Shown here one piece after another: positions 17,559 to 26,247 of a stretch of 64,000 nucleotides of DNA. Source of the stretch: Gemmatimonadota bacterium (GTDB taxonomy: Bacteria > Gemmatimonadota > Gemmatimonadetes > Palauibacterales > Palauibacteraceae). A model generated the notes under the pieces. It saw only the letters and a program-made list of their open reading frames with translations. It was not told the DNA's origin and ran no database searches. Position 1 is the stretch's first letter. Each line of letters starts with the position of its first letter. The DNA is taken from contig JAJDUL010000054.1 in NCBI GenBank assembly GCA_022826685.1, forward strand, positions 1-64,000, written 5' to 3'. The position numbers and the translations under genes were made by a program.

Positions 17559-19451
17559 ATGGGTCCGGGTCGGAACGTCGGGATCCGCGCCTCGCGCGCG
17601 GTGCTTGCCCCGGCGCTCGCGGTCATCGCGCTCTCGACGCCGGCGGCCGCCACGCCCGCACCCACGCCGCTCGCACCCACGCCCCCGGCCGCCGGATCGC
17701 CACACTCGGTCCGAGCGGACGCGGCCCAATCTCGCGAGCCGCCCGCATCTCCCGAAGTCGCCTCCGCGATGCGGATGGCGCGCGACGCGCAGCGCGCGTT
17801 CGAGCACGTCCGGCGCCGCAATTTCCCGCGGGGCCCGCTGGTCAACCCGAAATGCGGCGAGGGGATCGGGCGCTTCTGTCTCGTCGAGGGGTGGGATGAC
17901 GACGATTGGGAGCCGGTCCCGGAGGAGGCGGAGGTCGTGGAGGAGCGGCACGCCCTGATCGCGGTCCTCGACAGCGCCGCCCGGATCGTGCCCGGCGACG
18001 AGTGGCTCACGGGGCAGCGCGTCGCCTATCGACTGGAGGCGGGCGGCCAGGAAGAGGCGCTCGCGATACTGGAAGCGTGTCGCACGGAGAGCGCGTGGTG
18101 CGCCGGGTTGGCCGGATTCGTCCTCCAGGAGAGCGGCCGCTACGCGGAGGCGGAGGCGGCCTTCGAGCGCGCGCTCGGCCGGATGACCGAGGAGGAGCGC
18201 TGCGGTTGGACCGCACTCGGGCCCGTACTCGACCGCCGGCCGCGCGGCCGCTACGAACGCTTCGCCTGCGGTAGCTCGCCGCGGCGCGCGGTGGAGCGCT
18301 CGTTCTGGCACCTTTCCGACCCGTTGTGGCTCGTGCCGGGACTCGAGCGACGATCGGAACACCTCGCCCGCCGCGTCCGCGCCGCGCTCCAGGCCGATGC
18401 CGCGAGCCCCTGGGGGATGCGCTGGGGCGACGATCTCACCGAAATCACACTGCGCTTCGGCTGGCCCGCCGGCTGGGAGCGGGCGCGCCGCCGGTTCGTC
18501 GGCTCGAGGACGGACGAGATCGTGTGGTCGCACCGCCTTCCGGGGGCACAGCGCTTCACCGTGGTGCGCCTCGAGCCCGCAGACGACGAGCCGCTCTGGG
18601 AGCTGGATGAGCCGGAGGGCCGCACAAGCTGGGCGCCGGTCTTCGGTGAAATCGCGGATCTTCCCCACCAGGTGGCCAGCTTCCGACGAGACGGTCGCCG
18701 GCGGGTGGTCGCGGCGTTCACATGGCCCGACTCCCTGCCGTCCTGCGATCTGGAGAGCGGACTCTTCCTCGCCGACGCCCACGGCGTGATGGCGGCCAGC
18801 ACCGGCCGCGGCGATGAGCCGCTCCAGGTTGCGGAGCTTCGGGAGTTCACCCCCGCCACGTTCGTCGGCGTCGAAGCGCGCTGCAACGAGGGACCCGGCG
18901 CCGCCCGCGCACGGATGCCCCTCGCCGAAGGCCATCCGCTGCTGTCCGACATCCTGCTGCTCGACGCCGGCGGCACCTCCCCCTCTACGCTCTCGGGTGC
19001 GCTCGCCCGTGCGCGAGGCGCCCGCACCGCCCGGGCGGACGAGACTCTCGCCGTCTACTGGGAGTGGTACGGTGCCCCGGCCACGGCCGCCGCCCTCCAG
19101 GTGACGCTATCGCTGGCTCGAGAGGGGAAGGGGTTCTGGCGCAGGGCACTCGAATGGAGCGGCCTCGCCCGCGACGACAGCGAACAGGCGGGCATCCGCT
19201 GGCTCGAGGCGGCGACGAATCCCGGCGCCGAGGGCCGCACCCTGGAACTCCGCCTTCCCATGCTCGACGAGGGGCAGTATCGCCTCACGCTCCAGGTCGT
19301 TTCTCCCACGCACGGAACGGCCGAATCCAGTACCGAAATCGAAGTTGTCTCCGCATCGCCGACCGCCGCCGTTCGACCGGGCCACACCGTCGACGCGCGA
19401 CCGCCGTTCGTCCCCGGCCCGACCCGATCAACGCAAGGAGCAGACCCGTGA
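17559..19451 (+). CDS. Secreted protein of unknown function, GWxTD-like
   Basis: The protein is 630 aa with an N-terminal signal peptide (ALAVIALSTPAAA) followed by a Pro/Ala-rich linker. Residues of about 130-215 look like TPR-type helices (LAILEACRTESAWCAGLAGF, SGRYAEAEAAFERALG). A central segment, WGMRWGDDLTEITLRFGWP, resembles the structured motif in GWxTD-domain proteins of Gemmatimonadota and relatives. The C-terminal 150 residues are beta-rich. It starts two bases after the stop of the MBL gene, so the two are likely co-expressed. No enzymatic motif is recognisable. Confidence 0.75.
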   Translation: MGPGRNVGIRASRAVLAPALAVIALSTPAAATPAPTPLAPTPPAAGSPHSVRADAAQSREPPASPEVASAMRMARDAQRAFEHVRRRNFPRGPLVNPKCGEGIGRFCLVEGWDDDDWEPVPEEAEVVEERHALIAVLDSAARIVPGDEWLTGQRVAYRLEAGGQEEALAILEACRTESAWCAGLAGFVLQESGRYAEAEAAFERALGRMTEEERCGWTALGPVLDRRPRGRYERFACGSSPRRAVERSFWHLSDPLWLVPGLERRSEHLARRVRAALQADAASPWGMRWGDDLTEITLRFGWPAGWERARRRFVGSRTDEIVWSHRLPGAQRFTVVRLEPADDEPLWELDEPEGRTSWAPVFGEIADLPHQVASFRRDGRRRVVAAFTWPDSLPSCDLESGLFLADAHGVMAASTGRGDEPLQVAELREFTPATFVGVEARCNEGPGAARARMPLAEGHPLLSDILLLDAGGTSPSTLSGALARARGARTARADETLAVYWEWYGAPATAAALQVTLSLAREGKGFWRRALEWSGLARDDSEQAGIRWLEAATNPGAEGRTLELRLPMLDEGQYRLTLQVVSPTHGTAESSTEIEVVSASPTAAVRPGHTVDARPPFVPGPTRSTQGADP

Positions 19452-19894
19452 TGCATGCCAGGATCGTCCCAGCCGCCGTCCGAGGTTTCGTTCCCGCGGC
19501 AGTTTCCGTCATCGCCGCCGCCGTACTCGTCGCGGGGTGCGGTCAGGCCGGCGAGCAGGCGGAACCGGCCGCCGAGGCCGCGACCACCGGGCGCACGCCG
19601 CAGTTCGAGAACGAACACGTGCAGGTCTGGAAGAGCGTGATCGCGCCGAATCAGCCGCTCGCGATGCACCGCCACGACAACCCCCGCGCCATCATCGCGC
19701 TCAAGGGTGGAACGCTCACCGTCGTCAGCGAAGCCGGGGAACAGCGCGACATGACGTGGGAGACGGGCCGGGCCTATTGGCTCGACGCCGACCCTCCGGG
19801 CGAACTGCACGGGGATGTGAACCGGGGATCCGAACCCGTCGAGGTCATCGTCGTACAGTTGAAGGGCGTCGGCGGAGCGTCGGACACGCCGTGA
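19451..19894 (+). CDS. Cupin-domain lipoprotein
   Basis: The protein is 147 aa with a lipoprotein signal ending at Cys30 (VLVAGC). The rest is a single cupin domain; HRHDNPRAIIAL plus a later GELHGDVNRG segment can bind a metal. AAGGAG lies ten bases before the ATG at 19451. A GTG at 19448 is equally possible and would overlap the upstream stop as GTGA. It belongs to the same transcription unit as the preceding secreted protein. Extracytoplasmic function unknown. Confidence 0.78.
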   Translation: MHARIVPAAVRGFVPAAVSVIAAAVLVAGCGQAGEQAEPAAEAATTGRTPQFENEHVQVWKSVIAPNQPLAMHRHDNPRAIIALKGGTLTVVSEAGEQRDMTWETGRAYWLDADPPGELHGDVNRGSEPVEVIVVQLKGVGGASDTP

Positions 19895-19970
19895 CGGGCC
19901 CGGCCCCAACGTGCATATTTCCGCCCCGCGCCACGACAGGATCGACTCGCAGCCGACACCGGAGGCCCCC

Positions 19971-20789
19971 ATGAACCACCGCGCCCAACTCCCGCGACGC
20001 CCGGCAGTCCTGGCCCTTGCCCTCGCCGCAGCCGCGGGCTGTGCGCCGGACGGTTCCTCGCCCGCGGCCTCGACCGCCCTCGAGCCCGATCAGGTTCTCG
20101 CCGATTCGCTCATCGGCACCTGGGTCGAGGCTGCCGGCGGCATGGAAGCCTGGCACGACATCGAGTCGGCCCGCTACACGATCACCACCGTGTGGTACGA
20201 CTCCACGGGAGGAATCCGTCGCATGCGCCCGCGCCGCGTCGAGTACCGAAAGGTGGACGGCGTCGAGCAGACCCGAATCGAGCGCCCCGAGGCCGAGGGC
20301 CTCTACGTCCAGACCTTCACGGGCTCCGAGATGTGGGCCACGCTCAACGAAAGCCTTCTCGAGCCGGGAATCCGCGCCTGGGATGAGTCCGAGTACGTGG
20401 GGCGGGACGTCGTCTACTGGTTCGGGCTCCCGTACAAGCTCTTCGACCCCGGCGTGAACCGGCGGGCCGGACCCCGGGCAGAAGGGGGATACGAGGTGCG
20501 CATCACCTTCGGCGACGGCGTCGGCCTCCAGTCCGGCGACCGCTACTTCTACTATTTCCTCGACGACGATCCCTGGCCCGAGCAGGTCCACTACATCTCG
20601 CAGGGGAGGGGAGAGGAGAGCCGGGCGCGCATGTATTGGGACGGGTACGAGCAGGTCGGAGACTTCACCTACGTCATCTCGCGGCTCTACCGCGACACGG
20701 AGATGAATCCGACCCGCGAACTCCGCCACGATGACGTCGAACTGAACCCCGCGCTGTCCGATTCCATCTTCCGCCGGCCGACTTCGTGA
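19971..20789 (+). CDS. Conserved lipoprotein of unknown function
   Basis: The protein is 272 aa. ATG at 19971 is preceded by GGAGG with a 6-base gap and begins a lipoprotein signal with Cys24 (AAAGC). The body reads as a beta-rich outer-membrane-lipoprotein-sorting-like fold: GGMEAWHDIESARYTITTVW at the start, then strands with many aromatic residues. It resembles proteins that bind a hydrophobic ligand in a half-barrel, such as LolA/LolB-like folds, but the similarity is only by appearance. Its stop overlaps the start of the DtxR-family regulator gene. Confidence 0.75.
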   Translation: MNHRAQLPRRPAVLALALAAAAGCAPDGSSPAASTALEPDQVLADSLIGTWVEAAGGMEAWHDIESARYTITTVWYDSTGGIRRMRPRRVEYRKVDGVEQTRIERPEAEGLYVQTFTGSEMWATLNESLLEPGIRAWDESEYVGRDVVYWFGLPYKLFDPGVNRRAGPRAEGGYEVRITFGDGVGLQSGDRYFYYFLDDDPWPEQVHYISQGRGEESRARMYWDGYEQVGDFTYVISRLYRDTEMNPTRELRHDDVELNPALSDSIFRRPTS

Positions 20790-21454
20790 AATCCGGTCCC
20801 GCGGACCCGAGCCGGGCGGTCGAAGACTACCTGAAGGCCGTCTACAAGCTCCAGCAGGCCGGCGACCCCGTGTCCACGACAGCGCTGGCCGAGGAACTCG
20901 ACCGCTCCGCGGCGTCCGTCACGAACATGGTCAAGAGCCTGGCGGCGCAGGGGCTCCTCCGGCACACGCCCTACAAGGGGGTGCTCCTCACGGCCCCCGG
21001 CGAGGCGGCGGCGCTGCGGATCATCCGCCGGCACCGGGTGATCGAACTGTACCTGATCGAGAGGCTCGGCTTCTCCTGGGAGGACGTGCACGCCGAGGCC
21101 GAGCGCCTCGAGCACGCCGCCTCGGAAGCGCTCATCGACCGGATGGCGCAGGCGCTGGGGGAGCCGTCGATCGACCCGCATGGGAGTCCGATCCCGACGC
21201 GCGACGGCGAACTCGCGCAAACCCAGTGGATCCCCCTCGCCGAGTTGAAGAGAGGGCGCGGCGTCGTGCGGGAAGTCTCCGACCAGAGTCCGCGTACGCT
21301 CCGGGAACTTGCCGCGCTCGGGCTTTTCCCGGGTACGCGAATACGGTGTCTGGGCGAGCGGGCGGATGGCGTCGCCCGCCTCGAGGTGGACGACCGTTCC
21401 TTCGACGTCGCGCCCGTCCTCGCGCGCGCCGTCTTCGTCGAACGCGAATCCTAG
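20786..21454 (+). CDS. DtxR/MntR-family metal-dependent transcriptional regulator
   Basis: The protein is 222 aa, the size of full-length DtxR/IdeR proteins. The N-terminal winged helix (VEDYLKAVYKLQQAG, then RSAASVTNMVKSLAAQGLL) is followed by the metal-binding/dimerisation domain (RRHRVIELYLIERLGFSWEDVHAEAERLEH), which carries His and Glu ligands. A C-terminal FeoA/SH3-like domain completes the protein (LRELAALGLFPGTRI). It should repress iron or manganese genes when loaded with Fe2+ or Mn2+. The GTG start overlaps the lipoprotein stop (GTGA). No obvious metal transporter lies beside it. Confidence 0.9.
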   Translation: MKSGPADPSRAVEDYLKAVYKLQQAGDPVSTTALAEELDRSAASVTNMVKSLAAQGLLRHTPYKGVLLTAPGEAAALRIIRRHRVIELYLIERLGFSWEDVHAEAERLEHAASEALIDRMAQALGEPSIDPHGSPIPTRDGELAQTQWIPLAELKRGRGVVREVSDQSPRTLRELAALGLFPGTRIRCLGERADGVARLEVDDRSFDVAPVLARAVFVERES

Positions 21455-21489
21455 TCACGGACTACTGGCCGGGCTTTTGCCGCGGGCTT

Positions 21490-22242
21490 TCAGTCCAGCA
21501 GGGCGGGGAGGATCGTTCCGGCCTCCCCGCGCAGCGCCGCCGCGGCGACCTCCGTCAGCGCGGTTCGCCGCACGTTGACCTCCATGATGAGCCCGCCGGC
21601 CTCGCGGGTCGCGAGCGGAAGCGCCGCGGCGGGGTAGACGACGCCGCTCGTCCCGACGACGAGACACAGGTCGGCCCGCTCCGCCAGCCGGCGTGCGCGG
21701 TCCAGCAGATCGGGGTCGAGCGTCTCGCCGAAGAGGACGACATCGGGCCGCCGGAGGCCCCCGCAGGCGGAACAGCGGGGGAGCGTCTCGCCGAGCGGCT
21801 CGGCGGGCCAGCGCGCCTCGCAGGACTCGCAGCGGTCGCGGCCCACGGCGCCGTGAAGCTCGAGCGGCAGCGCCGCCTCCGCGGAGTCCTCTCCCGCTTC
21901 TTCGAGCGCGGCGCGCGTGTGGAGACCGTCGACGTTCTGGGTCACGAGTCCGGCCTCCCCCCGCCGCAGGAAGAAGCGCGCCAGCGCCCGGTGCCCTTCG
22001 TTGGGCCGGCAGCCGGCGAGCGCCGAGCGCCGCCACGCGTACCACTCGAGCACGGTCCGCGGATCGCGCGCGAGCGCTTCGGGCGTGGCGAGTTCTTCGG
22101 GGCGATAGCTCTTCCACAGCCCCCCGGCGTCGCGGAACGTCGGAACTCCCGATTCGGCCGAAATCCCGGCCCCCGTCAGCGCGACCACACGCCGGGCTTC
22201 ACGCACGAGTCGGCGCGCCTGTCGCCATTGACCCTGTTCCAT
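21490..22242 (-). CDS. NAD-dependent protein deacylase, sirtuin class III
   Basis: The protein is 250 aa, a single Sir2 domain. NAD motifs GAGISAESGVPTFRD and TQNVDGLH are present, with the catalytic His in ELHGAVGR and a zinc site made of two CxxC pairs (RCESC and RCSAC). The WYAWRRSAL segment supplies the YxxR pair that in CobB and SIRT5 selects negatively charged acyl groups, so desuccinylase/demalonylase activity is likely. The start is the ATG at 22242. The gene converges with the DtxR regulator and diverges from the small gene at 22355. Confidence 0.92.
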   Translation of the reverse strand: MEQGQWRQARRLVREARRVVALTGAGISAESGVPTFRDAGGLWKSYRPEELATPEALARDPRTVLEWYAWRRSALAGCRPNEGHRALARFFLRRGEAGLVTQNVDGLHTRAALEEAGEDSAEAALPLELHGAVGRDRCESCEARWPAEPLGETLPRCSACGGLRRPDVVLFGETLDPDLLDRARRLAERADLCLVVGTSGVVYPAAALPLATREAGGLIMEVNVRRTALTEVAAAALRGEAGTILPALLD

Positions 22243-22354
22243 CGTCCCCCGATCTTGTGACCCCGACCTCAACCCCGGCTCGCATGCCGCGCCCGAGCCC
22301 GCAGTGCCGCCCCGAAGGACGACGAACCGCATAACGGACGATGAACGCGTGAGC

Positions 22355-22597
22355 ATGAGAATCAAGGCCGAGGGAGACGTGTGGCGGGCGGAACTCGCCG
22401 ACGAGGATGGGGAGCGCGTCGTCGTGTTCTTCTGCCAGAGCACCGACCAGCGCCCCTACCGGGTGGTTCGCCTGGACCCGGATCGGTCCGGCGGGAGCGA
22501 AGTCCTGGAAGAGATGTCCGAGGAGGACCTCCAGGGTCTGTTCGAGGCCTCGCGTTCGATGGGAATCCCCCGCGACTATCCGACCTACAGTCGGTGA
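22355..22597 (+). CDS. Small protein of unknown function
   Basis: The protein is 80 aa and acidic, with a beta-strand-rich N-terminus (MRIKAEGDVWRAELADED, then RVVVFFCQSTDQRPYRVVRL) and a helical acidic C-terminus (EMSEEDLQGLFEASRSM). ATG at 22355 is chosen; a GTG six bases upstream is possible. Its stop overlaps the GTG of the PHP phosphoesterase gene (GTGA), so the two are translationally coupled. I do not recognise the family. Confidence 0.7.
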   Translation: MRIKAEGDVWRAELADEDGERVVVFFCQSTDQRPYRVVRLDPDRSGGSEVLEEMSEEDLQGLFEASRSMGIPRDYPTYSR

Positions 22598-23481
22598 CCG
22601 TTCCCGTCGCCGGCGGGGCCGCCGCCGGGCGCGGAACGGGTCCGTGTGTCGACCTGCACCTGCACTCGACCGCCAGCGATGGAACGCTCGCGCCGGCCGA
22701 CGTGGCCCGGGCCGTGGCGGACGCCGGTCTCGATGGGTTCTCCCTGACGGACCACGACACGACGCAGGGACTCGCCGAGGCCGAGGAGGCGGCGCGAGCG
22801 CTCGGCCTCCGCTTCCTGCCGGGGGCGGAGTTGTCGGCGAACGAACCCGGTCGGTCCGTGCACCTCCTGGCGTACGGGTTCGATGTGGCCGATTCCGGCC
22901 TGCAGGCTTTCCTCTCCCGCTACCGCGAGGATCGAGTGCGGCGGGCGCGAGAGATCGTCGAACGGCTGCAGACAGCCGGCGCAGCGGTGACCTGGGAGGA
23001 CGTGGAGCTCCAGACGGGCGCCGCGGCCCCCACCCGGGCCCACGTCGGACGGGCGGTGGTGGCGTGCGGCGCGGCCTCCGATATCAACGAGGCATTCCGG
23101 CGTTACCTGTCGCGCGGATGTCCCGCCTTCGTCGGCAAGGAACCGACGCCGCCGAAGATCGTATTCGATCACGTGCACGCGGCGGGCGGCGTCGTCTGCC
23201 TCGCACACCCGGGCAGGATGCACGGCGAGGATGACGTTCGCCGTTGGGCGGGCGAGGGTCTGGATGGCGTCGAGGTCGTCCACCCCGCGAATCCCCCGGC
23301 CGTGCAGAGCCGCATGAACGCCCTGGCCGATGAACTCGGCCTGCTCCGTTGCGGCGGCTCGGACTGGCACGGACCCGACACGGGCCGACGGGGTGTTCCC
23401 GGGTGGGCGCACGTGCCCATACGATGGCTGGAAGAGATCGGCCGGAGGTCGTGCCGGGAGGCCGACCGGCAGCCTGCCTGA
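22594..23481 (+). CDS. PHP-domain phosphoesterase (RNase AM / YciV-like)
   Basis: The protein is 295 aa. The PHP metal motifs are DLHLHSTASDGTLAP near residue 18, LTDHDTTQG, the Glu in FLPGAELSA, VCLAHPGR, and CGGSDWHG near the C-terminus. This pattern is that of the YciV/RnmA group, which includes 3',5'-nucleotide bisphosphate phosphatases and RNase AM. It probably degrades short RNA leftovers or pAp. The GTG start overlaps the preceding small gene. An NrnA-like DHH phosphoesterase with overlapping chemistry lies 1.1 kb downstream. Confidence 0.88.
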   Translation: MTVPVAGGAAAGRGTGPCVDLHLHSTASDGTLAPADVARAVADAGLDGFSLTDHDTTQGLAEAEEAARALGLRFLPGAELSANEPGRSVHLLAYGFDVADSGLQAFLSRYREDRVRRAREIVERLQTAGAAVTWEDVELQTGAAAPTRAHVGRAVVACGAASDINEAFRRYLSRGCPAFVGKEPTPPKIVFDHVHAAGGVVCLAHPGRMHGEDDVRRWAGEGLDGVEVVHPANPPAVQSRMNALADELGLLRCGGSDWHGPDTGRRGVPGWAHVPIRWLEEIGRRSCREADRQPA

Positions 23482-23482
23482 C

Positions 23483-23510
23483 GGGCCGCAGCCGGGCCGC
23501 AGCCGGGCCG
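23483..23510. repeat. Short tandem repeat after the PHP gene
   Basis: GGGCCGCAGCC occurs twice in tandem (23483-23493, 23494-23504), followed by a partial GGGCCG. It directly follows the PHP gene stop and no function is evident. Confidence 0.8.
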
Positions 23511-23556
23511 TGCTAGGGAGAAACGACGGAGTCGGTTATCTTGAGGAAGACGGGCA

Positions 23557-23574
23557 GCGCAGGGAATCCTGCGC
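23557..23574. other. Stem-loop upstream of the Fe-S carrier gene
   Basis: GCGCAGG / CCTGCGC form a 7-bp stem with a GAAT loop about 35 bases before the start codon at 23609. It may shape the 5' leader; there is no U-tract. Confidence 0.3.
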
Positions 23575-23608
23575 GCTGAGTCCCCGAAGCGATGCAGGCA
23601 AGGGCGGT

Positions 23609-23968
23609 ATGAGCGAAATAGCACAGGCCACGCGGTCGGCCGAACCCATCGTCACGCTGACGCCGGAGGCGGCCGCGAAGGTCAGGGAGTTCCAGGCCGG
23701 GACGGACACCGAGACCATCCTGAGGGTGAGCGTGATTCCGGGCGGGTGTTCCGGCTTCGAATACGGGCTGGACATGGACACCGCGGTGCGCGAGGACGAT
23801 TTCACCTTCGAGTCGGAGGGGGTGCCCGTCGTCATCGATCCGTTCAGCGCCCAGTACCTGGCCGGCCTTTCCATCGGATACCACAGTTCGTTCAAGGGCA
23901 CAGGATTCACGTTCGAGAATCCGAACGCGACGGGGAGCTGCGGCTGCGGGACCTCTTTCGCCGTCTAG
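23609..23968 (+). CDS. A-type iron-sulfur carrier protein (ErpA/IscA/HesB family)
   Basis: The protein is 119 aa with a complete A-type carrier domain. The three cluster-binding cysteines sit in IPGGCSGFEYG and the terminal GSCGCG, and the TLTPEAAAKVREF start is typical. It carries [2Fe-2S] or [4Fe-4S] clusters to target enzymes, several of which are in this window (IspG, endonuclease III, the molybdenum hydroxylase). ATG at 23609 has AAGGGCGG upstream. It cannot be assigned between erpA, iscA and sufA from sequence alone. Confidence 0.9.
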   Translation: MSEIAQATRSAEPIVTLTPEAAAKVREFQAGTDTETILRVSVIPGGCSGFEYGLDMDTAVREDDFTFESEGVPVVIDPFSAQYLAGLSIGYHSSFKGTGFTFENPNATGSCGCGTSFAV

Positions 23969-23975
23969 CCATACC

Positions 23976-24593
23976 ATGCCGTTTCGCGTCGGACTGACCG
24001 GAACGGTGGCCGCCGGCAAGAGCACGGTGGCCGGCAAACTGGCCCAACGGGGCGCCACCGTTATCGACGCAGACGAACTCGCGCGCGAGATCGTGCGGCC
24101 GGGAGCCCCGGCATATGCCCACATCCGCGAGACGTTCGGGAGAAAGGTCATCGGGCCCGATGGGACCATCGACCGATCCGCGCTCCGGGAGGCGGCCTTC
24201 GCCGACGAGCGGGCCCGCGAGCGCCTCGAAGAGATCTCCCACGCCGGAATCCGTGAACTCCGGGCCCGCCGCATCGGCGAGGCGGCCGCGGCGGGCGTAC
24301 GCGTGATCGTGGAGGAAATCCCGCTCCTGTTCGAGGTTGGTCTGGAGGACGACTACGACATGATCGTCGTCGTGGATGCCCCGCGAGAGGTGCGCGAGGC
24401 GCGGGCGCTGGACTCCCGGGGCTGGACCGCGGAGGAGTTCGCCGCGATCGATGCCGCCCAGCTCGCGGCTTCGGAGAAACGGCGTCGGGCCGATCGCGTG
24501 CTCGAAAACGGGGGCGATCCCGGGGAGCTGGACACCGCCGCCCGAGGACTCTGGCGGGAGATCCTGCGCGCCGCCGGCGGGAGCGGCTCGTGA
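23976..24593 (+). CDS. coaE: Dephospho-CoA kinase
   Basis: The 205-aa protein matches CoaE, which catalyses the last step of coenzyme A synthesis (ATP + dephospho-CoA). The P-loop GLTGTVAAGKST is at the N-terminus, with the CoA-binding IDADELAREIV motif and the lid helix region following. The conserved pattern PLLFEVGLEDDYD is also present. It lies seven bases after the Fe-S carrier gene and overlaps the next gene by GTGA. Confidence 0.93.
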   Translation: MPFRVGLTGTVAAGKSTVAGKLAQRGATVIDADELAREIVRPGAPAYAHIRETFGRKVIGPDGTIDRSALREAAFADERARERLEEISHAGIRELRARRIGEAAAAGVRVIVEEIPLLFEVGLEDDYDMIVVVDAPREVREARALDSRGWTAEEFAAIDAAQLAASEKRRRADRVLENGGDPGELDTAARGLWREILRAAGGSGS

Positions 24594-25624
24594 CCGTGCC
24601 CCCGATGCCGCCGGCTCGTGCGAAGGCGCTCGAAGCGATCCGGCGCCGCCTGCGCGATGCATCGTCCGTGGTGCTCACGACCCATGTGAATCCTGACGGC
24701 GACGGCATCGGCAGCATGGTCGCGCTGGCATCCCGGCTGCTGCGGCACGGGGCCGAAGCCACGATCGTCACTCCGAGCCGGCCGCCGTCCTCGCTGCGAT
24801 TCCTCCTCCGGGACATCCCGGCGCTCATCGAGGAGGACCCGGCGGCCGCGGACCCGCTGAACGCGGCCGACACGATCGCCATCCTCGACACCGCCGAGCC
24901 GAAGCGTCTCGGCGGCCTGCCCGAACATGCGGAGCGGACGGGAGGCGTCCTGATCGACCATCACCCGCCCGTGGGGTCCCCGCTCGTGACACCGGCGATC
25001 CGCGATCCCTCCGCCTGCGCGACGGGTGAACTCGTCCACGACCTGCTCTCGCTCGACGACGAGGGGCTCACGCGAGCGGAAGCGGAAGCCCTCTATACGG
25101 CGATTTCGACGGATACGGGCTCGTTCCGTTTCTCGAACACCTCCCCCCGCGCGCACGCGATCGCGTCCGTGCTGCTGGAGACGGGAGTGGATACGGGTGC
25201 GCTGTACCGAGAACTCTACGGCGTATACAGCCGGGGACGGCTGGCCCTCATGCGGCTGGCCCTCGAGGGCCTGGAAGTCGACCCTCGCGCCCCGATCGCC
25301 TGGATCGCGCTGGACCGCCGGGCCCTCTCGAGGACGGGTGCGCGAAGCGACGACATGGAAGGTCTCGTCGAGTTCCCGCGCCGGCTCGCGGGAATGGAGG
25401 TCGGACTCCTCTTCCGCGGCCTCGCGCGCAATCGAACGAAGGTGTCGCTGCGTTCGAACGGGGAAGTGGACGTGTCCGGAGTCGCGCAGCTCCTCGGCGG
25501 CGGCGGACACGCGAAGGCTTCCGGCGTCCTCGTCGAACTCGACCTGGACGAGGCGGTGCGGGTCGTGCTCGACGCGTTGCGCCCGCTCGTGGAAGCGGCC
25601 GTCGCCTCGAAAGAGGACCGGTAG
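24590..25624 (+). CDS. DHH-family phosphoesterase, NrnA-like oligoribonuclease/pAp phosphatase
   Basis: The protein is 344 aa. The DHH domain has THVNPDGDGIGS, ILDTAEPKRLG, the DHH triad in LIDHHPPVG and a TDTGSFRFSNT motif. The DHHA1 domain at the C-terminus ends with the substrate motif GGGGHAKASG. NrnA enzymes degrade 2-5 nt RNA and dephosphorylate pAp. The GTG start overlaps coaE (GTGA). No oligoribonuclease Orn is seen in the window. Confidence 0.9.
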   Translation: MTVPPMPPARAKALEAIRRRLRDASSVVLTTHVNPDGDGIGSMVALASRLLRHGAEATIVTPSRPPSSLRFLLRDIPALIEEDPAAADPLNAADTIAILDTAEPKRLGGLPEHAERTGGVLIDHHPPVGSPLVTPAIRDPSACATGELVHDLLSLDDEGLTRAEAEALYTAISTDTGSFRFSNTSPRAHAIASVLLETGVDTGALYRELYGVYSRGRLALMRLALEGLEVDPRAPIAWIALDRRALSRTGARSDDMEGLVEFPRRLAGMEVGLLFRGLARNRTKVSLRSNGEVDVSGVAQLLGGGGHAKASGVLVELDLDEAVRVVLDALRPLVEAAVASKEDR

Positions 25625-25643
25625 CGCCCGACCGGCCGGGCGC
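25624..25643 (+). terminator. Possible terminator hairpin after the DHH phosphoesterase gene
   Basis: GCGCCCG / CGGGCGC form a perfect 7-bp stem around ACCGGC, starting at the last base of the stop codon. It is not followed by a T-run, so any termination is probably inefficient or Rho-assisted. Confidence 0.4.
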
Positions 25644-25660
25644 GGGGCGGGCTCTTCGGA

Positions 25661-25690
25661 TTGCCTCCGTCCGGGACAACGGAGTATGTT
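25661..25690 (+). promoter_or_regulatory. Candidate sigma70-type promoter for the gene at 25760
   Basis: TTGCCT (25661-25666) and TATGTT (25685-25690) are separated by 18 bases, about 70 bases before the start codon. It stands out against a GC-rich background, but it has not been tested. Confidence 0.45.
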
Positions 25691-25759
25691 GGAGATGTGC
25701 CGTGCGTTCGGGGCTGCCGGTAGCGGGGCCCAGGGTGGGGATTCGGCGGGGAGGGTGAG

Positions 25760-26209
25760 ATGGACGCGAAGGTCACCAGGGAACTTCCGCACGCAGGGAA
25801 CGGGGTCATGGACGATCCGGGTTCTCGCGCGGCACGGCTCGGCGACCTCGGCCGACGCATCCCTCCGCCCCGCATTGCCGATGTCTGGCTCTTTCCGCCC
25901 CTCCCCCAGGTGGAGGAGTCTTCCGAGTTCTTCCTCTTCACGAGCATCCTCGAGGACGGTGGACGCGCCCTGTACAGCGCTCGCATGGTGCCGGCCAACG
26001 GCACGCCCGCCCACCAGGTGGTCGTGGAGCACGGACGGGCGCCGGCGAACCGCGTGCCCGGTCTGGTGGCCGGACTGCAGCGGCGACTCGGACAGCCCGC
26101 GGCGGTCCGTCACGTACCGATCGAGGGTGACGGCGAGCGCTGGAAAGCGCTCCTGGAACAGTCGCGGGAGGCGGAGGCCTCCGTTGATCCCGCCGGACAG
26201 GGTCGTTAG
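25760..26209 (+). CDS. Conserved-looking protein of unknown function
   Basis: The protein is 149 aa with no signal peptide or membrane segment. ATG at 25760 has GGGAGGGTGAG immediately upstream and a candidate promoter 70 bases away. The middle is beta-rich (IADVWLFPPLPQVEESSEFF, then LYSARMVPANGTPAHQVVVE) and the end is charged. I do not recognise a family. The clean ribosome site and codon usage support a real gene. Confidence 0.65.
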   Translation: MDAKVTRELPHAGNGVMDDPGSRAARLGDLGRRIPPPRIADVWLFPPLPQVEESSEFFLFTSILEDGGRALYSARMVPANGTPAHQVVVEHGRAPANRVPGLVAGLQRRLGQPAAVRHVPIEGDGERWKALLEQSREAEASVDPAGQGR

Positions 26210-26247
26210 CTTCGGCGAAAGCGAAGATCGGCCGCGAAGGCCGAGCG

